Assembly: GCA_024637255.1 (NCBI GenBank)
Contig: JAGXFO010000012.1
Span: 1-64,000, forward strand
Origin: Sulfurovum sp.
Lineage (GTDB): Bacteria > Campylobacterota > Campylobacteria > Campylobacterales > Sulfurovaceae
Direction: 5' to 3'
Length of the DNA stretch: 64,000 bases
Below, in pieces: positions 9,426-18,271 of this stretch (the first letter of the stretch is position 1; each line of letters begins with the position of its first letter). The position numbers were made by a program, and so were the translations under genes. The notes below the pieces were generated by a model that saw nothing but the letters and a program-made list of their open reading frames with translations, made no database searches and had not been told where the DNA came from.

Positions 9426-11234
9426 ATGTGCGGAATTGTAGGCTATTTGGGCAAAAATGAGAAAAAAGAAATTCTTTTAGATGGCTTGCAGGAGTTAGAA
9501 TATCGAGGGTATGACTCAGCAGGTATTGCGGTCATAGAGGGTAAAAAACTTAATCATTTTAAAGCTATAGGAAAACTGGCCAATCTTAGGGAAAATACCA
9601 AAGCCTATCATACTGAAGGCTTTGGTATTTCCATAGGGCATACGCGTTGGGCAACCCATGGCAAACCTACCGAACTTAATGCACACCCACACTTAGGTGC
9701 TTATTCCTATGTCGTACACAATGGTATCATCGAAAACTACCAGGAACTCAAAAAAGAGTTACAAAGTGATGGTGTCACTTTTTTGAGTCAAACTGACACA
9801 GAAACCATTGTACATCTTTTTGAAAAAAATCACAAAACGAGTGAGAATGTTTTTTCCGCCTTTGAAAAAACCATCAAAAGACTAGAAGGTGCCTATGCAA
9901 CACTTCTCATTACAGAGGCAGCTCCCGATACTATCTTTTTTGCAAAAAAGGGTTCGCCTATGCTCATGGGATTTAGTGGAGATGATGTGTATTTTGCTTC
10001 ATCTGACACACCTGTTATAGGGAAAGTCTCGGAGGTTTATTATCTTGAAGACGGTGAATATGGGTATGCCAAAGAAGGTGAAGTCAAACTTTTCAATGCC
10101 CAAGGTGAAAAAACCTTTACAAAACAGGCACTGACTGCTGACAAAGTCTCTGCACAAAAAGACGGGTATAGATTTTTTATGGAAAAAGAAATTTATGAAC
10201 AAAGCCGCGTGATGAGTGAAACGATGATTGGGCGTGTTTTAGATGAAAGTATCTATTTTGAAGAACTTGATGAAAACTTTTTTGAAGGAATTAAGGCTAT
10301 CAAGATCTGCGCCTGCGGTACCAGCTACCACTCTGCTCTCACTTCTGCTTATCTTTTTGAACGCATAGCAAAAATACGATGTGATATAGAAATCGCTTCT
10401 GAATTCAGATACAAGGAACCTCTACTAACACAGGACACGCTCTTCATTACCATTTCACAAAGTGGTGAAACAGCCGATACGCTTGAAGCCCTCAAGATGG
10501 CAAAAAGAGCAGGACTTAGGAGTTTGAGTATCTGCAATGTGGACAACTCTTCCATCGTTCGCGAGAGCGATGCCGCCATACTTACAAGAGCGGGCATAGA
10601 AAAAGGGGTGGCTAGCACCAAAGCATTTGCGACACAAACGATGGTGCTGTGGATGCTCGCTCTTTATGTGGGTCAAGAAAAGCAGACCGTAGGCAAAGAG
10701 GTTTTAAAAACAGAAATAGACGCCATGTTGCATACCCCCAAAGCATTAGCAGTCACAGATACACTACATGCAAAACTGAATAGGCTCTCCAAACGTTATT
10801 TACATGGCCATGGCTTCTTTTTTATTGGTAGAGATATTTTCTATCCTCTTGCGCTTGAGGGTGCACTCAAACTCAAAGAGATCAGCTATATGCATGCAGA
10901 GGGTTACCCCGCAGGTGAGATGAAACATGGTCCTATCGCCCTTGCTGACAGTAACCTTTTTACCATCGCATTGATGCCAAAGACCATGCACTACGATAAG
11001 ATCAAATCAAACGTAGAAGAACTCAGTGCCAGAGATGCAACCATATTGGCCATTTCCCCGGAACCATTTGAGTTGGCTGATGACTTCATACAAACCAAGT
11101 ATGACTCTCATCCTATGTTAGAATTCTTTTAGATGATGGTAGTCACACAACTTTTTGCACTTGAAATCTCTGTGAGACTAGGCAACGATGTGGACATGCC
11201 AAGGAATCTGGCTAAGTCTGTTACGGTGGAATAA
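9426..11234 (+). CDS. glmS: Glucosamine-6-phosphate synthase, interrupted by an in-frame TAG
   Basis: GlmS makes glucosamine-6-phosphate from fructose-6-phosphate and glutamine, feeding peptidoglycan and LPS. The glutaminase domain opens with MCGIVGYLG (nucleophile Cys2); two SIS sugar-binding domains follow (ACGTSYHSA, TISQSGETADT, EGYPAGEMKHGPIAL). Translation stops at a TAG at 11130-11132, after MLEFF. The same frame continues unbroken for 33 codons and ends with the family's DVDMPRNLAKSVTVE tail and TAA at 11232-11234. Full length would be 602 residues, the usual size. A GAG-to-TAG change explains it. The lost tail closes the active site, so the 568-residue product should be inactive. Confidence 0.9.
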
Positions 11235-11308
11235 TTTTGTTATTAACTGTTCACTCAACAATGGTTTTTTCTCATATATTAAGTAGGATGTTGAGCGTTT
11301 TAATTACC

Positions 11309-11659
11309 TTATCTTGTATACATAGTTTCAGGAAGGCTAGGGATGCGATAAACAGAGTATTCAGATACACTCTTTGACACCCAGTGAATTGGTTTTTTAC
11401 GTAAATTTACTACAGCCAATATAAAAATAGTGGCATCAACCTTTTGATATAAAATACCATAAGGAAAACCCCTTATTAAACATTTTTGTGTATGTTTAGA
11501 GCTTTTTGGCCAAATATCAGGGTAGGTTTTTATGAGTTGGAGTGTATATTTTACTTCTTGTACAAAGCTATATCCTAAATCTTCTTTCTGATACTCATAC
11601 GCTTCAAAAATATTATCTAACTCATTCTGAGCCAATTCTAAGAAATGTACTGACATCAT
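11309..11659 (-). CDS. RelE/ParE-family toxin
   Basis: The 116-residue protein looks like a ParE/RelE toxin: an N-terminal helix pair (FLELAQNELDNIFEAYEYQ), then PYGILYQKVDATIFILAVVNLRKKPIHW. It has about 20 residues beyond the usual family end. Its start lies 2 bases from the stop of the upstream antitoxin, the normal antitoxin-first order. RelE members cut mRNA on the ribosome and ParE members act on gyrase; the sequence does not decide. The pair sits at the 3' end of the thiamine uptake operon. Confidence 0.8.
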   Translation of the reverse strand: MMSVHFLELAQNELDNIFEAYEYQKEDLGYSFVQEVKYTLQLIKTYPDIWPKSSKHTQKCLIRGFPYGILYQKVDATIFILAVVNLRKKPIHWVSKSVSEYSVYRIPSLPETMYTR

Positions 11660-11661
11660 AG

Positions 11662-11877
11662 CTATTTACTATACTTTTTAAGTGCATCTTCCTCATCCAA
11701 AGCAGGAACACGCCCTTGTCTGTAAGCAGTTATTCTCTCTTCTGCTTCTTCGTTCCAGATAGCTTCTGCACCATGATTGACAGGATTGAGTGAAGTCAAT
11801 ATTTTATCGACAAGTAGCAATTTCTCTGTAGAGCTTAGAAGTGATACTTCTGAGAACATCTTGTCTACTCCTGACAT
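11662..11877 (-). CDS. Antitoxin of the addiction-module component family
   Basis: This 71-residue acidic protein has the layout of the putative addiction-module antitoxin family (PF09720 type): LLSSTEKLLLVDKILTSL, then a conserved IWNEEAEERITAYRQGRVPAL with a C-terminal lysine-rich end. It should bind and neutralise the toxin encoded 2 bases downstream and may repress its own promoter. An AGAAGGA ribosome site precedes the ATG. Only 24 bases separate it from the kinase gene upstream, so read-through from the thiamine operon is possible. Confidence 0.8.
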   Translation of the reverse strand: MSGVDKMFSEVSLLSSTEKLLLVDKILTSLNPVNHGAEAIWNEEAEERITAYRQGRVPALDEEDALKKYSK

Positions 11878-11901
11878 ACTACATCCTTCTATTTTTTATA
11901 A

Positions 11902-12594
11902 TTATAACATATTCTTAAACCACTCTTCAACTAAGGCCTTATAAATTACTTTATACGCTTCTAGTTTTTCAAGGCTATAAGTAGATTTAAAATATGTATC
12001 TAAAAAAATACTCTGTGAATCCTTGTTCAAATCAAATTCAACACACACGCAAGCCAAATCAAAATACCTGTCATTGACCCCTGCATACTCAAAGTCTATA
12101 AACTTTACTTCATCACTAAAGAGTATGTTTTGTGGGTTTAAGTCGTTGTGGCAGAGCACAGGTTCTTTTGGGTAGCCAGCTATGGTTTGAAAGGCATTTT
12201 CCAGCTCATCTGTTTTATTTTGTATTTCAATATTTACAGGAGTGTTTTTACATTCTATGCTGTGTAACTTACTTAAAACGCGGGCTAGTTTTTTGAGATC
12301 TTCTTTATGCAGTTTTTCTTTATGAGCCCCTTCTAGAAATGCAAAGACCATAAAAGCATTTTCTTCATCAAACGCCAAAGGCTCGGCTGTAATACTTTGC
12401 TCAAAAGCAAGTCCTTGCACTTTGTATTCAAGATGTCTGTCTATATCTGTTCGCAGGAGTTTGCGTGCTATGTATTTTTTACCCTCGCTGACGATGACAT
12501 AATTAGCATTACAATACCCCTGCTGCTCCAAATACTCACAAGAGTCTATAGTTTTATCTCTAAAAAAGGGGTGTTCTCTGAGTAGATCTATCAT
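11902..12594 (-). CDS. thiK: Aminoglycoside/choline-kinase-fold kinase, probably thiamine kinase
   Basis: The fold is shown by the catalytic loop CHNDLNPQNILF and the metal-binding FIDFEYAGVNDRYFDLA, the same motifs as choline kinase and E. coli ThiK. At 230 residues it is a little shorter than ThiK. The ATG overlaps the thiQ stop by 4 bases, so it belongs to the thiamine uptake operon. Phosphorylating imported thiamine to thiamine monophosphate is the obvious role and would trap the vitamin. The substrate is inferred from context; choline or another amine cannot be excluded by sequence alone. Confidence 0.7.
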   Translation of the reverse strand: MIDLLREHPFFRDKTIDSCEYLEQQGYCNANYVIVSEGKKYIARKLLRTDIDRHLEYKVQGLAFEQSITAEPLAFDEENAFMVFAFLEGAHKEKLHKEDLKKLARVLSKLHSIECKNTPVNIEIQNKTDELENAFQTIAGYPKEPVLCHNDLNPQNILFSDEVKFIDFEYAGVNDRYFDLACVCVEFDLNKDSQSIFLDTYFKSTYSLEKLEAYKVIYKALVEEWFKNML

Positions 12595-13232
12595 TGTTCT
12601 ATAAGTGTATGATTTTGCATCTTATAGACTTTGTTTGCTATGTGTTCGCAGTCTTGTATTTCATGCGTTACCATGATGGTATGCAAGCCATGTTCTACGG
12701 TTATCTTTTTGACAAGGTCTAGCATTTCTACTCTGGTTTTTTCATCCAGTCCTGTAAAAGGCTCATCCAGTAGCAACACAGCCTCTCTTCTCATAAGTAC
12801 ACGCGCCAAAGCGACACGCTGCTGTTGTCCGCCTGAGAGCCTTGAGGCAAGTGTATGCTCAAAAGCTTCCAAGCCTACCTCTTTTAAAATATCTTTAACC
12901 TTTTGCACTTCTTCTATTCTGTCTTTTAATACTTTACTTACTCCAAGTAAGATGTTTTTCTGTACGCTCAGATGCTCAAAAAGGTTATGTGCCTGAAAGA
13001 GTATGGAAATGGGTCTTTTTTCTACAGTCAAACCTACCAACTCTTTGCCATCCAAGTTGATACTTCCAGAACTTGGCTCGACAAATCCTGCCATGATATC
13101 CAGCAGAGTAGACTTTCCACTTCCACTTTGCCCCAGTATGGCCACCACTTCTTTGGGCTTGACATTCAACGTGTAAGTATAGACATCGTTTGCATCTTTG
13201 TAGCGGTATTGTACATTTGAAATACTAAGCAA
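12591..13232 (-). CDS. thiQ: Thiamine ABC transporter ATPase
   Basis: This is a 213-residue ABC ATPase that powers ThiBP. Walker A is GQSGSGKST (about residues 34-42), the signature LSGGQQQRVALAR, and Walker B VLLLDEPFTGLD, followed by a switch histidine in VTHEIQD. Length is close to E. coli ThiQ. It overlaps thiP by 8 bases and the kinase gene by 4. Such overlaps indicate translational coupling and a fixed ratio of subunits. Confidence 0.9.
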   Translation of the reverse strand: MLSISNVQYRYKDANDVYTYTLNVKPKEVVAILGQSGSGKSTLLDIMAGFVEPSSGSINLDGKELVGLTVEKRPISILFQAHNLFEHLSVQKNILLGVSKVLKDRIEEVQKVKDILKEVGLEAFEHTLASRLSGGQQQRVALARVLMRREAVLLLDEPFTGLDEKTRVEMLDLVKKITVEHGLHTIMVTHEIQDCEHIANKVYKMQNHTLIEQ

Positions 13233-14847
13233 CTTTACTCCTAAATAATCTTGGTAACAATATAAACACGCTCAGCACAAGCACCAAAAGTACCAACGCT
13301 ACACCTGCTGCATCTGTAGTACGATAAGAGCCCATAAGCTGATACAGATACCAAGGCAATGTGCTGAATGCATCGCTTCCAAAAAGCGCTATGATACCCA
13401 AATCTCCCAGAGAAAAACAAAATGCCAAAGCAAACACATAGCCCAGTGAGGATTTCAAATAAGGATACTCTACCGCCGTCCATCTTTGCACTGTAGTAAG
13501 TCCCAGTGTAAAAACCAGCCTATCATAACGCTGTGCTGTCTTTTGCATGGCAGGTACGAGCACAGAGAGCGCAAAAGGCAGTGACATAAGTACATTGGCT
13601 GTTAAAAGTGCAAAGGCTGTCCACACAAATTCTGAAGCTTCGTATTTTTGTGACATCAAAAAAAACCCTAAACCCAACACCAGCGAGGGAATAGCCAGAT
13701 AGAGATTGCCCGAAAAAGCAACAATGACATTCAATATTTTTGCAAAAGGTTGAGCTGCCAAGCGGGTTTGCAATGTAAAATTTCGTCTTGTGTTGCTTAA
13801 TAGCAGTGCAATGATAACCGTTAGCATACTTGAAACCGTAGCAAGTGCCAGCGAAGTCATCAGAGACTTTAGAAACAGAGGCTCAGCAAATATACGACCA
13901 AAGTCTGCACCTGCACCATCTAAGACAATCACCACCAAGGGCAATACAAAAAAAAGTGTAAAAAACACAATAATCAGCCATTGGGCCACCTGCACACCCC
14001 TTGCTTCCTTCCAAATTATCATCATTTCGCTTGTCTTTACATTGAAAAGTGCTGTTCTAAAATTGGAAGACAGCACGACAAGCAGTGCCGAGATACTCAG
14101 TTGTACCAATGCCAACTTCAGTGCCATATTTATATCAAAGTCAAGTTTTACGGCTTCATAGATGGCTACTTCCAAAGTGTTATAACTTGGTGAACCTCCC
14201 AAAAGCAATACCACGGCAAAAGAGGTAAAACAGAGTAAAAAGATGGTTGAACCGATACCAAGAAGTGTAGATTTTAAAGCTGGATACTCCACATAAAGAA
14301 ATCTTTCAAACACAGAGAAATTCAAACTTTTTGCCAGTTTATACTTCTCTTTGGGAATAGATTCAAAACTATGCAACAAGGCACGAGAGGCAAAAGAGGC
14401 ATTCAGATAGGTATGTGCCAGCAAGATGCCTCCCAGCCCATAAAGGTACGAACCAAAAGAAGTATCAAAGAGAAAAAGACTGACTTGATTAAGATAGCCA
14501 TTTCGTCCAAAGATACCTATGAGACCAAAGACTACGATGAGTGTGGGCAAGACCAAAGAAGAAGAAAAGAGTGCCACCAAAAAGGAGCGTCCTCTAAAGC
14601 GTGACTGATGCGCAAGGCTCCATGCCAGCAGCACGCCTACAGCCAAAGAAAGCACTGTAGACAAAAAGGCTTGATAAAGCGTGAATTTTAAAAGGCCGTA
14701 TACTCTGCTGTCTAGTTGAGTCAATAGATTTTCATCTTGTGCGCTATACAGCGTAAAGAAGAGTAAGCCCGCAAAAGCCAATAAACTTAAAGAGAGAAAA
14801 GCGCCCGGTAGCACGGCCCTCTTAAATCTTGCCAGACCACTAAACAT
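13225..14847 (-). CDS. thiP: Thiamine ABC transporter permease
   Basis: A 540-residue inner-membrane permease with about twelve membrane spans and two copies of the binding-protein-dependent transport module, as in E. coli ThiP. The coupling-helix regions read RALLHSFESIPKEKYKLAKS and VLVPAMQKTAQRYDRLVFT. I place the start at the ATG at 14847, 2 bases past the thiB stop; a longer frame to 14874 would overlap thiB. It is one of the fused-permease type, so no second permease gene is needed. Confidence 0.9.
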   Translation of the reverse strand: MFSGLARFKRAVLPGAFLSLSLLAFAGLLFFTLYSAQDENLLTQLDSRVYGLLKFTLYQAFLSTVLSLAVGVLLAWSLAHQSRFRGRSFLVALFSSSLVLPTLIVVFGLIGIFGRNGYLNQVSLFLFDTSFGSYLYGLGGILLAHTYLNASFASRALLHSFESIPKEKYKLAKSLNFSVFERFLYVEYPALKSTLLGIGSTIFLLCFTSFAVVLLLGGSPSYNTLEVAIYEAVKLDFDINMALKLALVQLSISALLVVLSSNFRTALFNVKTSEMMIIWKEARGVQVAQWLIIVFFTLFFVLPLVVIVLDGAGADFGRIFAEPLFLKSLMTSLALATVSSMLTVIIALLLSNTRRNFTLQTRLAAQPFAKILNVIVAFSGNLYLAIPSLVLGLGFFLMSQKYEASEFVWTAFALLTANVLMSLPFALSVLVPAMQKTAQRYDRLVFTLGLTTVQRWTAVEYPYLKSSLGYVFALAFCFSLGDLGIIALFGSDAFSTLPWYLYQLMGSYRTTDAAGVALVLLVLVLSVFILLPRLFRSKVA

Positions 14848-14849
14848 AG

Positions 14850-15839
14850 TTACTTCTGTATGGCGCTCAGCCATTCATTTACTATATATTTTCTGCTCTT
14901 TTCTACTGCTTCACCATTCATCAACATCATCTGTTTTGGTTTATGCAAGCTCTCAAAGGCTTTAGGTAATGACACCTCTCTTACGACAGGATATGCCCAG
15001 TTAGTCGTAGGAATAATGTTTGCAAATACTTGACTGTGCATAAAAGCCAGAAACTTTTGCGCCAAGGCTTTCTGTTTGGAGCTTTTGAGTACGGCAGCCA
15101 CTTCTATCTGTCCGTAATGCCCCTCTTTAAAGATGGCGGCTTTGATGTTGGTCCTGTTTTCTTCAACCATATGATAAGCGGGCGAAGTTGTATAGGAAAG
15201 CACCATGTCTGCCTCACCTTTTAAAAACAGTCCATACGCCTCTGACCATCCTTTGGTAATAGTAAGTATGTGAGGTGCCAAACGTTTCCAGTACTCTCCT
15301 GCTTTGTCTCCGTAGACCGACTTTACCCAAAGAAGTAAACCTAAACCCGATGTTGAGGAACGAGGATCTTGGATGACAATTTTAAAATCTTTAGGCATGG
15401 AGGCCAAAGCCTCAAAAGAGTCCGGCACATTTTTAAGCTTCTCTTCATCGTAGACAAAGGCAAAGTAACTATAGTCAAATGGCGCGAAGGTATCATCACT
15501 GTAAGGCAGAGGTAAATCTAAGGAGGAGGTATTTAATTCATGTGTTGTGAACAGACCTGTTTTTTTAGCCACTTGTGCAATGCTCGTATCTAGTCCCAGT
15601 ACAATATCTGCCTGAGTATTTTTACCCTCGAGCTGTACCTTGCGCAGTGTGCCTATGGAACTTGAGATGCCTACAAACTTAAGGGTACAGTTTTGTTCTT
15701 GCTCAAAGGCTTTTGCTATCTTAGGCGCAGGACCCCATGAAGCAGCAAAGGCATCATAGGTGTAGATGGTGAGAGTGGGTTTTTCATTGCCAAAGGTAAT
15801 GACTGTCAGTAATAGGAGTGTATATAATATTTTAATCAT
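14850..15839 (-). CDS. thiB: Thiamine-binding periplasmic protein
   Basis: The protein is a clear ThiB/TbpA homologue. After a signal peptide (about residues 1-17), LTIYTYDAFAASWGPAPKI, ADIVLGLDTSIAQVAK, QDPRSSTSGLGLLLWVKSVY and TKGWSEAYGLFLKGEADMVL match the E. coli protein in order. These include the residues that bind thiamine, its mono- or diphosphate. 329 residues is the normal length. It lies 6 bases after the YkoF-like gene and delivers thiamine to ThiPQ. Confidence 0.93.
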   Translation of the reverse strand: MIKILYTLLLLTVITFGNEKPTLTIYTYDAFAASWGPAPKIAKAFEQEQNCTLKFVGISSSIGTLRKVQLEGKNTQADIVLGLDTSIAQVAKKTGLFTTHELNTSSLDLPLPYSDDTFAPFDYSYFAFVYDEEKLKNVPDSFEALASMPKDFKIVIQDPRSSTSGLGLLLWVKSVYGDKAGEYWKRLAPHILTITKGWSEAYGLFLKGEADMVLSYTTSPAYHMVEENRTNIKAAIFKEGHYGQIEVAAVLKSSKQKALAQKFLAFMHSQVFANIIPTTNWAYPVVREVSLPKAFESLHKPKQMMLMNGEAVEKSRKYIVNEWLSAIQK

Positions 15840-15845
15840 AAAAGA

Positions 15846-16106
15846 TTATACCCCATACATACCTCGTCTATTATTGCCTACAAATTTCAAGACAAAAATA
15901 GAGTCTGGAATCTCCGCAAAGACAGAAAACATTTCTTGTTCCAAGAGTGCCATAATCGTTTTATATTCACCATGCACCTGTGTACTAAGCTCGTTACGAA
16001 CGATCTCAACATTCTTTTCTTTCTCAAGCTCAGCTATAAAGGCTAAAATAGGTGCTTCAAAATCCTTTTGAAGCGGATACATGCTGATGTCTACAGAAAT
16101 TTCCAT
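15846..16106 (-). CDS. YkoF/MTH1187-like thiamine-binding domain protein
   Basis: This is an 86-residue protein starting MEISVDISMYPL, the typical opening of the YkoF/MTH1187 family, whose ferredoxin-like fold binds thiamine or its pyrimidine part in YkoF of Bacillus. No signal peptide is visible, so it should be cytoplasmic. It sits between the outer-membrane receptor (13-base gap) and thiB (6-base gap), inside the riboswitch operon. A role in holding imported thiamine or pyrimidine is an inference. Confidence 0.75.
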   Translation of the reverse strand: MEISVDISMYPLQKDFEAPILAFIAELEKEKNVEIVRNELSTQVHGEYKTIMALLEQEMFSVFAEIPDSIFVLKFVGNNRRGMYGV

Positions 16107-16119
16107 GAATAAATCCTTA

Positions 16120-18189
16120 TTAAAAATCGTAAGTAAGCGTTATGCCTGCTGTGAGCGGTGTCCCTTTTTGGGTATACACTTCTGACTCATAATAGTTCGC
16201 TGGATTGTTTCCAAAATAGAAACCTCTCACATCATACTCTGTGTCTGTTAAATTTCTTCCCCACAAAATAACAGTAAAATCTCCATGCATATACTCAAGG
16301 CTACTGTTGAGCAAGGCATAAGGATCTGATTCGCTGTCGTGAGTATCGGAGAAATAATAACTTCCCATACCAATCACATTGGTTCTGAATCTCCAGTTTT
16401 CGATAAAGTCATAATCAAATCCAACATTATATTGGTATGCTGGAGATTGTGCCGGTGTTCTACCGTTCATTTGGGACGTATATTCATCAAATTCAGTATG
16501 CAGAAGTCCCAGTTTTGTATAAAGATGCAGTGTCTCTGTAGGGTAATAATCAAGCTCAGACTCTAACCCATAATAGGTTCCTTTGGCTGCATTGTCCAGA
16601 TAATCTGAAAAACTTCTATCTTGCTCAATGTAAGTCTTGACCTGTTGATCTTGTCGTTTACCATAAAAGAGATTGAACCGATTGATAAGTGTATTGTCAA
16701 AATAGTTTGAATTGACACCTACATCAAGATTCCAAAGCGTTTCGGTTTGATAAATTCTATTTTCTACTGGTATCATGTTGTCCGCATTCACACCACCAGG
16801 CTTGTAGCCTTTAGAGAGTGTGGCATAGTACAATACATTGCTTTGCGCCTCATAGGTCAGTCCGATTTTACCTCCATAAAGATTTTCATCTGCATTTTCG
16901 ACAAAGGCATCAGAATCATCATACTCCACCTCCCAGCTTTCTGCTCTAACTCCAAGCGTGAGCATCAGTTTATCTGTTAAATCACTGTCTGTCTGCGCAT
17001 AGATTGCTTTACTGATGGTGTTATAGTCATGGGTAAATAGATTGAACACACCAGGGTTGTTATAATCTAAAGTATTTCTTGTTAGATCCTCACTATAATT
17101 TTTATAATAAGTACCTACCGTCCAAGCTGTAGAAGCATTGACAATCTTTCCAGCCTCATCTGAGACTATACGCATATCAAAATCCGTCTGCTTTTTATCT
17201 CTTGCGTAAGAATCAAAGCCTTGATATGGCCACAAAGAAGCATCAAACTCGCCAACATAAGACCAATCCTCATCATAGCTATAGAGCGAATCTGTTACAC
17301 TATGACTGATGGCTGTTACTAAATGCATCGTATCTTTAAACTGATAGGTTGATTTGAGTGAAAAGGCATCAGTGAGCTGTGTATCTCTTCCTGGCATATC
17401 TGAATGTGAATCCCAAGAGTTATCCAGCGTAAATGCATCATATCCATTGTCTATATCGGCATGCAAGAGGTTAAAATCAATGGTATGGTTGTCGCTTACC
17501 AGCCACTTGAGTGCACCTTTGACACTGAGTTCATCTATATTGTTGGTATCTTCTCTACCCAGATAGCTGTTGTCCATATACCCATCGCTACTGTTTTTAT
17601 AGACCGATACACGCCCCAGTAGCGTATCGTCAATGATTGTTCCGCCTACGGCTGCGCCAAACGCTTTGGTGTTATAGTTCCCCACCGTAACTTCAGCATG
17701 TCCTGTTGGCTGTGCCGTTGGTGCATTACTTTGAGCAATAACCATACCTGCCATACCGTTCGCCCCAAAAGTCGTTCCCTGTGGTCCTCTGAGTACTTCT
17801 ATCTGTTTCACGTCAAACATTGTCATGCCAAGAGGACTTTGCGAAAGATCTATTCCATCAACAATCACTCCCACTGAAGGATTCATAGTCGTTCCAAATT
17901 GGCTTCGCTCACCTATCCCTCTGATTTGGATATATTTTGCTTTGGAAGCGCCTGCTGTAAAATTCACATTGGGTGCAGAAGCGAGTGCCTCAACAAATGA
18001 CTGTGTAGATTTATCATAAATCTCTTCTTCCCCTATCACGGTGACACTGCTGGTCGTTTTGGAAAGATTCTGCTCCCTGAAGTCAGCACCTACGACAATA
18101 GGATCAAGACTGATCTCTTCTGCAAATACAGTCGTGTTCAGTAGTGCATAGGATGCGATGATCGATACGGTTAAAATTTTGGATTTCAT
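16120..18189 (-). CDS. TonB-dependent outer-membrane receptor, probably for thiamine
   Basis: This is a 689-residue TonB-dependent transporter. It has a signal peptide (start ATG at 18189 behind AAGGAAAACAC), a TonB-box-like LDPIVVG, a plug domain (SVTVIGEEEIYDKST, IEVLRGPQGTTFGANGMAG) and a 22-strand-type barrel ending in ITLTYDF with the terminal phenylalanine. The plug resembles siderophore or vitamin receptors. Substrate is inferred from two facts: a TPP riboswitch lies in its leader, and thiBPQ follow in the same operon. It is the first gene of the uptake operon. Confidence 0.88.
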   Translation of the reverse strand: MKSKILTVSIIASYALLNTTVFAEEISLDPIVVGADFREQNLSKTTSSVTVIGEEEIYDKSTQSFVEALASAPNVNFTAGASKAKYIQIRGIGERSQFGTTMNPSVGVIVDGIDLSQSPLGMTMFDVKQIEVLRGPQGTTFGANGMAGMVIAQSNAPTAQPTGHAEVTVGNYNTKAFGAAVGGTIIDDTLLGRVSVYKNSSDGYMDNSYLGREDTNNIDELSVKGALKWLVSDNHTIDFNLLHADIDNGYDAFTLDNSWDSHSDMPGRDTQLTDAFSLKSTYQFKDTMHLVTAISHSVTDSLYSYDEDWSYVGEFDASLWPYQGFDSYARDKKQTDFDMRIVSDEAGKIVNASTAWTVGTYYKNYSEDLTRNTLDYNNPGVFNLFTHDYNTISKAIYAQTDSDLTDKLMLTLGVRAESWEVEYDDSDAFVENADENLYGGKIGLTYEAQSNVLYYATLSKGYKPGGVNADNMIPVENRIYQTETLWNLDVGVNSNYFDNTLINRFNLFYGKRQDQQVKTYIEQDRSFSDYLDNAAKGTYYGLESELDYYPTETLHLYTKLGLLHTEFDEYTSQMNGRTPAQSPAYQYNVGFDYDFIENWRFRTNVIGMGSYYFSDTHDSESDPYALLNSSLEYMHGDFTVILWGRNLTDTEYDVRGFYFGNNPANYYESEVYTQKGTPLTAGITLTYDF

Positions 18190-18240
18190 TGTGTTTTCCT
18201 TAAAATATGTATATATTAAAGGAGGAGAAGTATATAAAAG

Positions 18241-18257
18241 TGATAAATAATTTATCA
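18241..18257. promoter_or_regulatory. AT-rich palindrome in the leader of the receptor gene
   Basis: TGATAAAT-A-ATTTATCA is a perfect 17-base palindrome between the riboswitch and the receptor gene. On the minus strand it is followed by a T-rich stretch, so it may form the expression-platform hairpin. It also resembles a Fur box. The sequence does not decide between the two. Confidence 0.4.
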
Positions 18258-18271
18258 TATATTGATTATGT

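Noticed and set aside
9426..11234. UAG as a sense codon in this organism
   Set aside because: Several genes in the window end naturally at TAG, so a general reassignment is unlikely.
11254..11301. CTCAACA/TGTTGAG inverted repeat between glmS and the toxin gene
   Set aside because: The loop of 28 bases is too long and the T-run too weak to call a terminator with confidence.
16120..18258. Longer start for the TonB-dependent receptor at 18258
   Set aside because: It would place 23 residues before a good signal peptide and run into the palindrome; ATG 18189 has the ribosome site.
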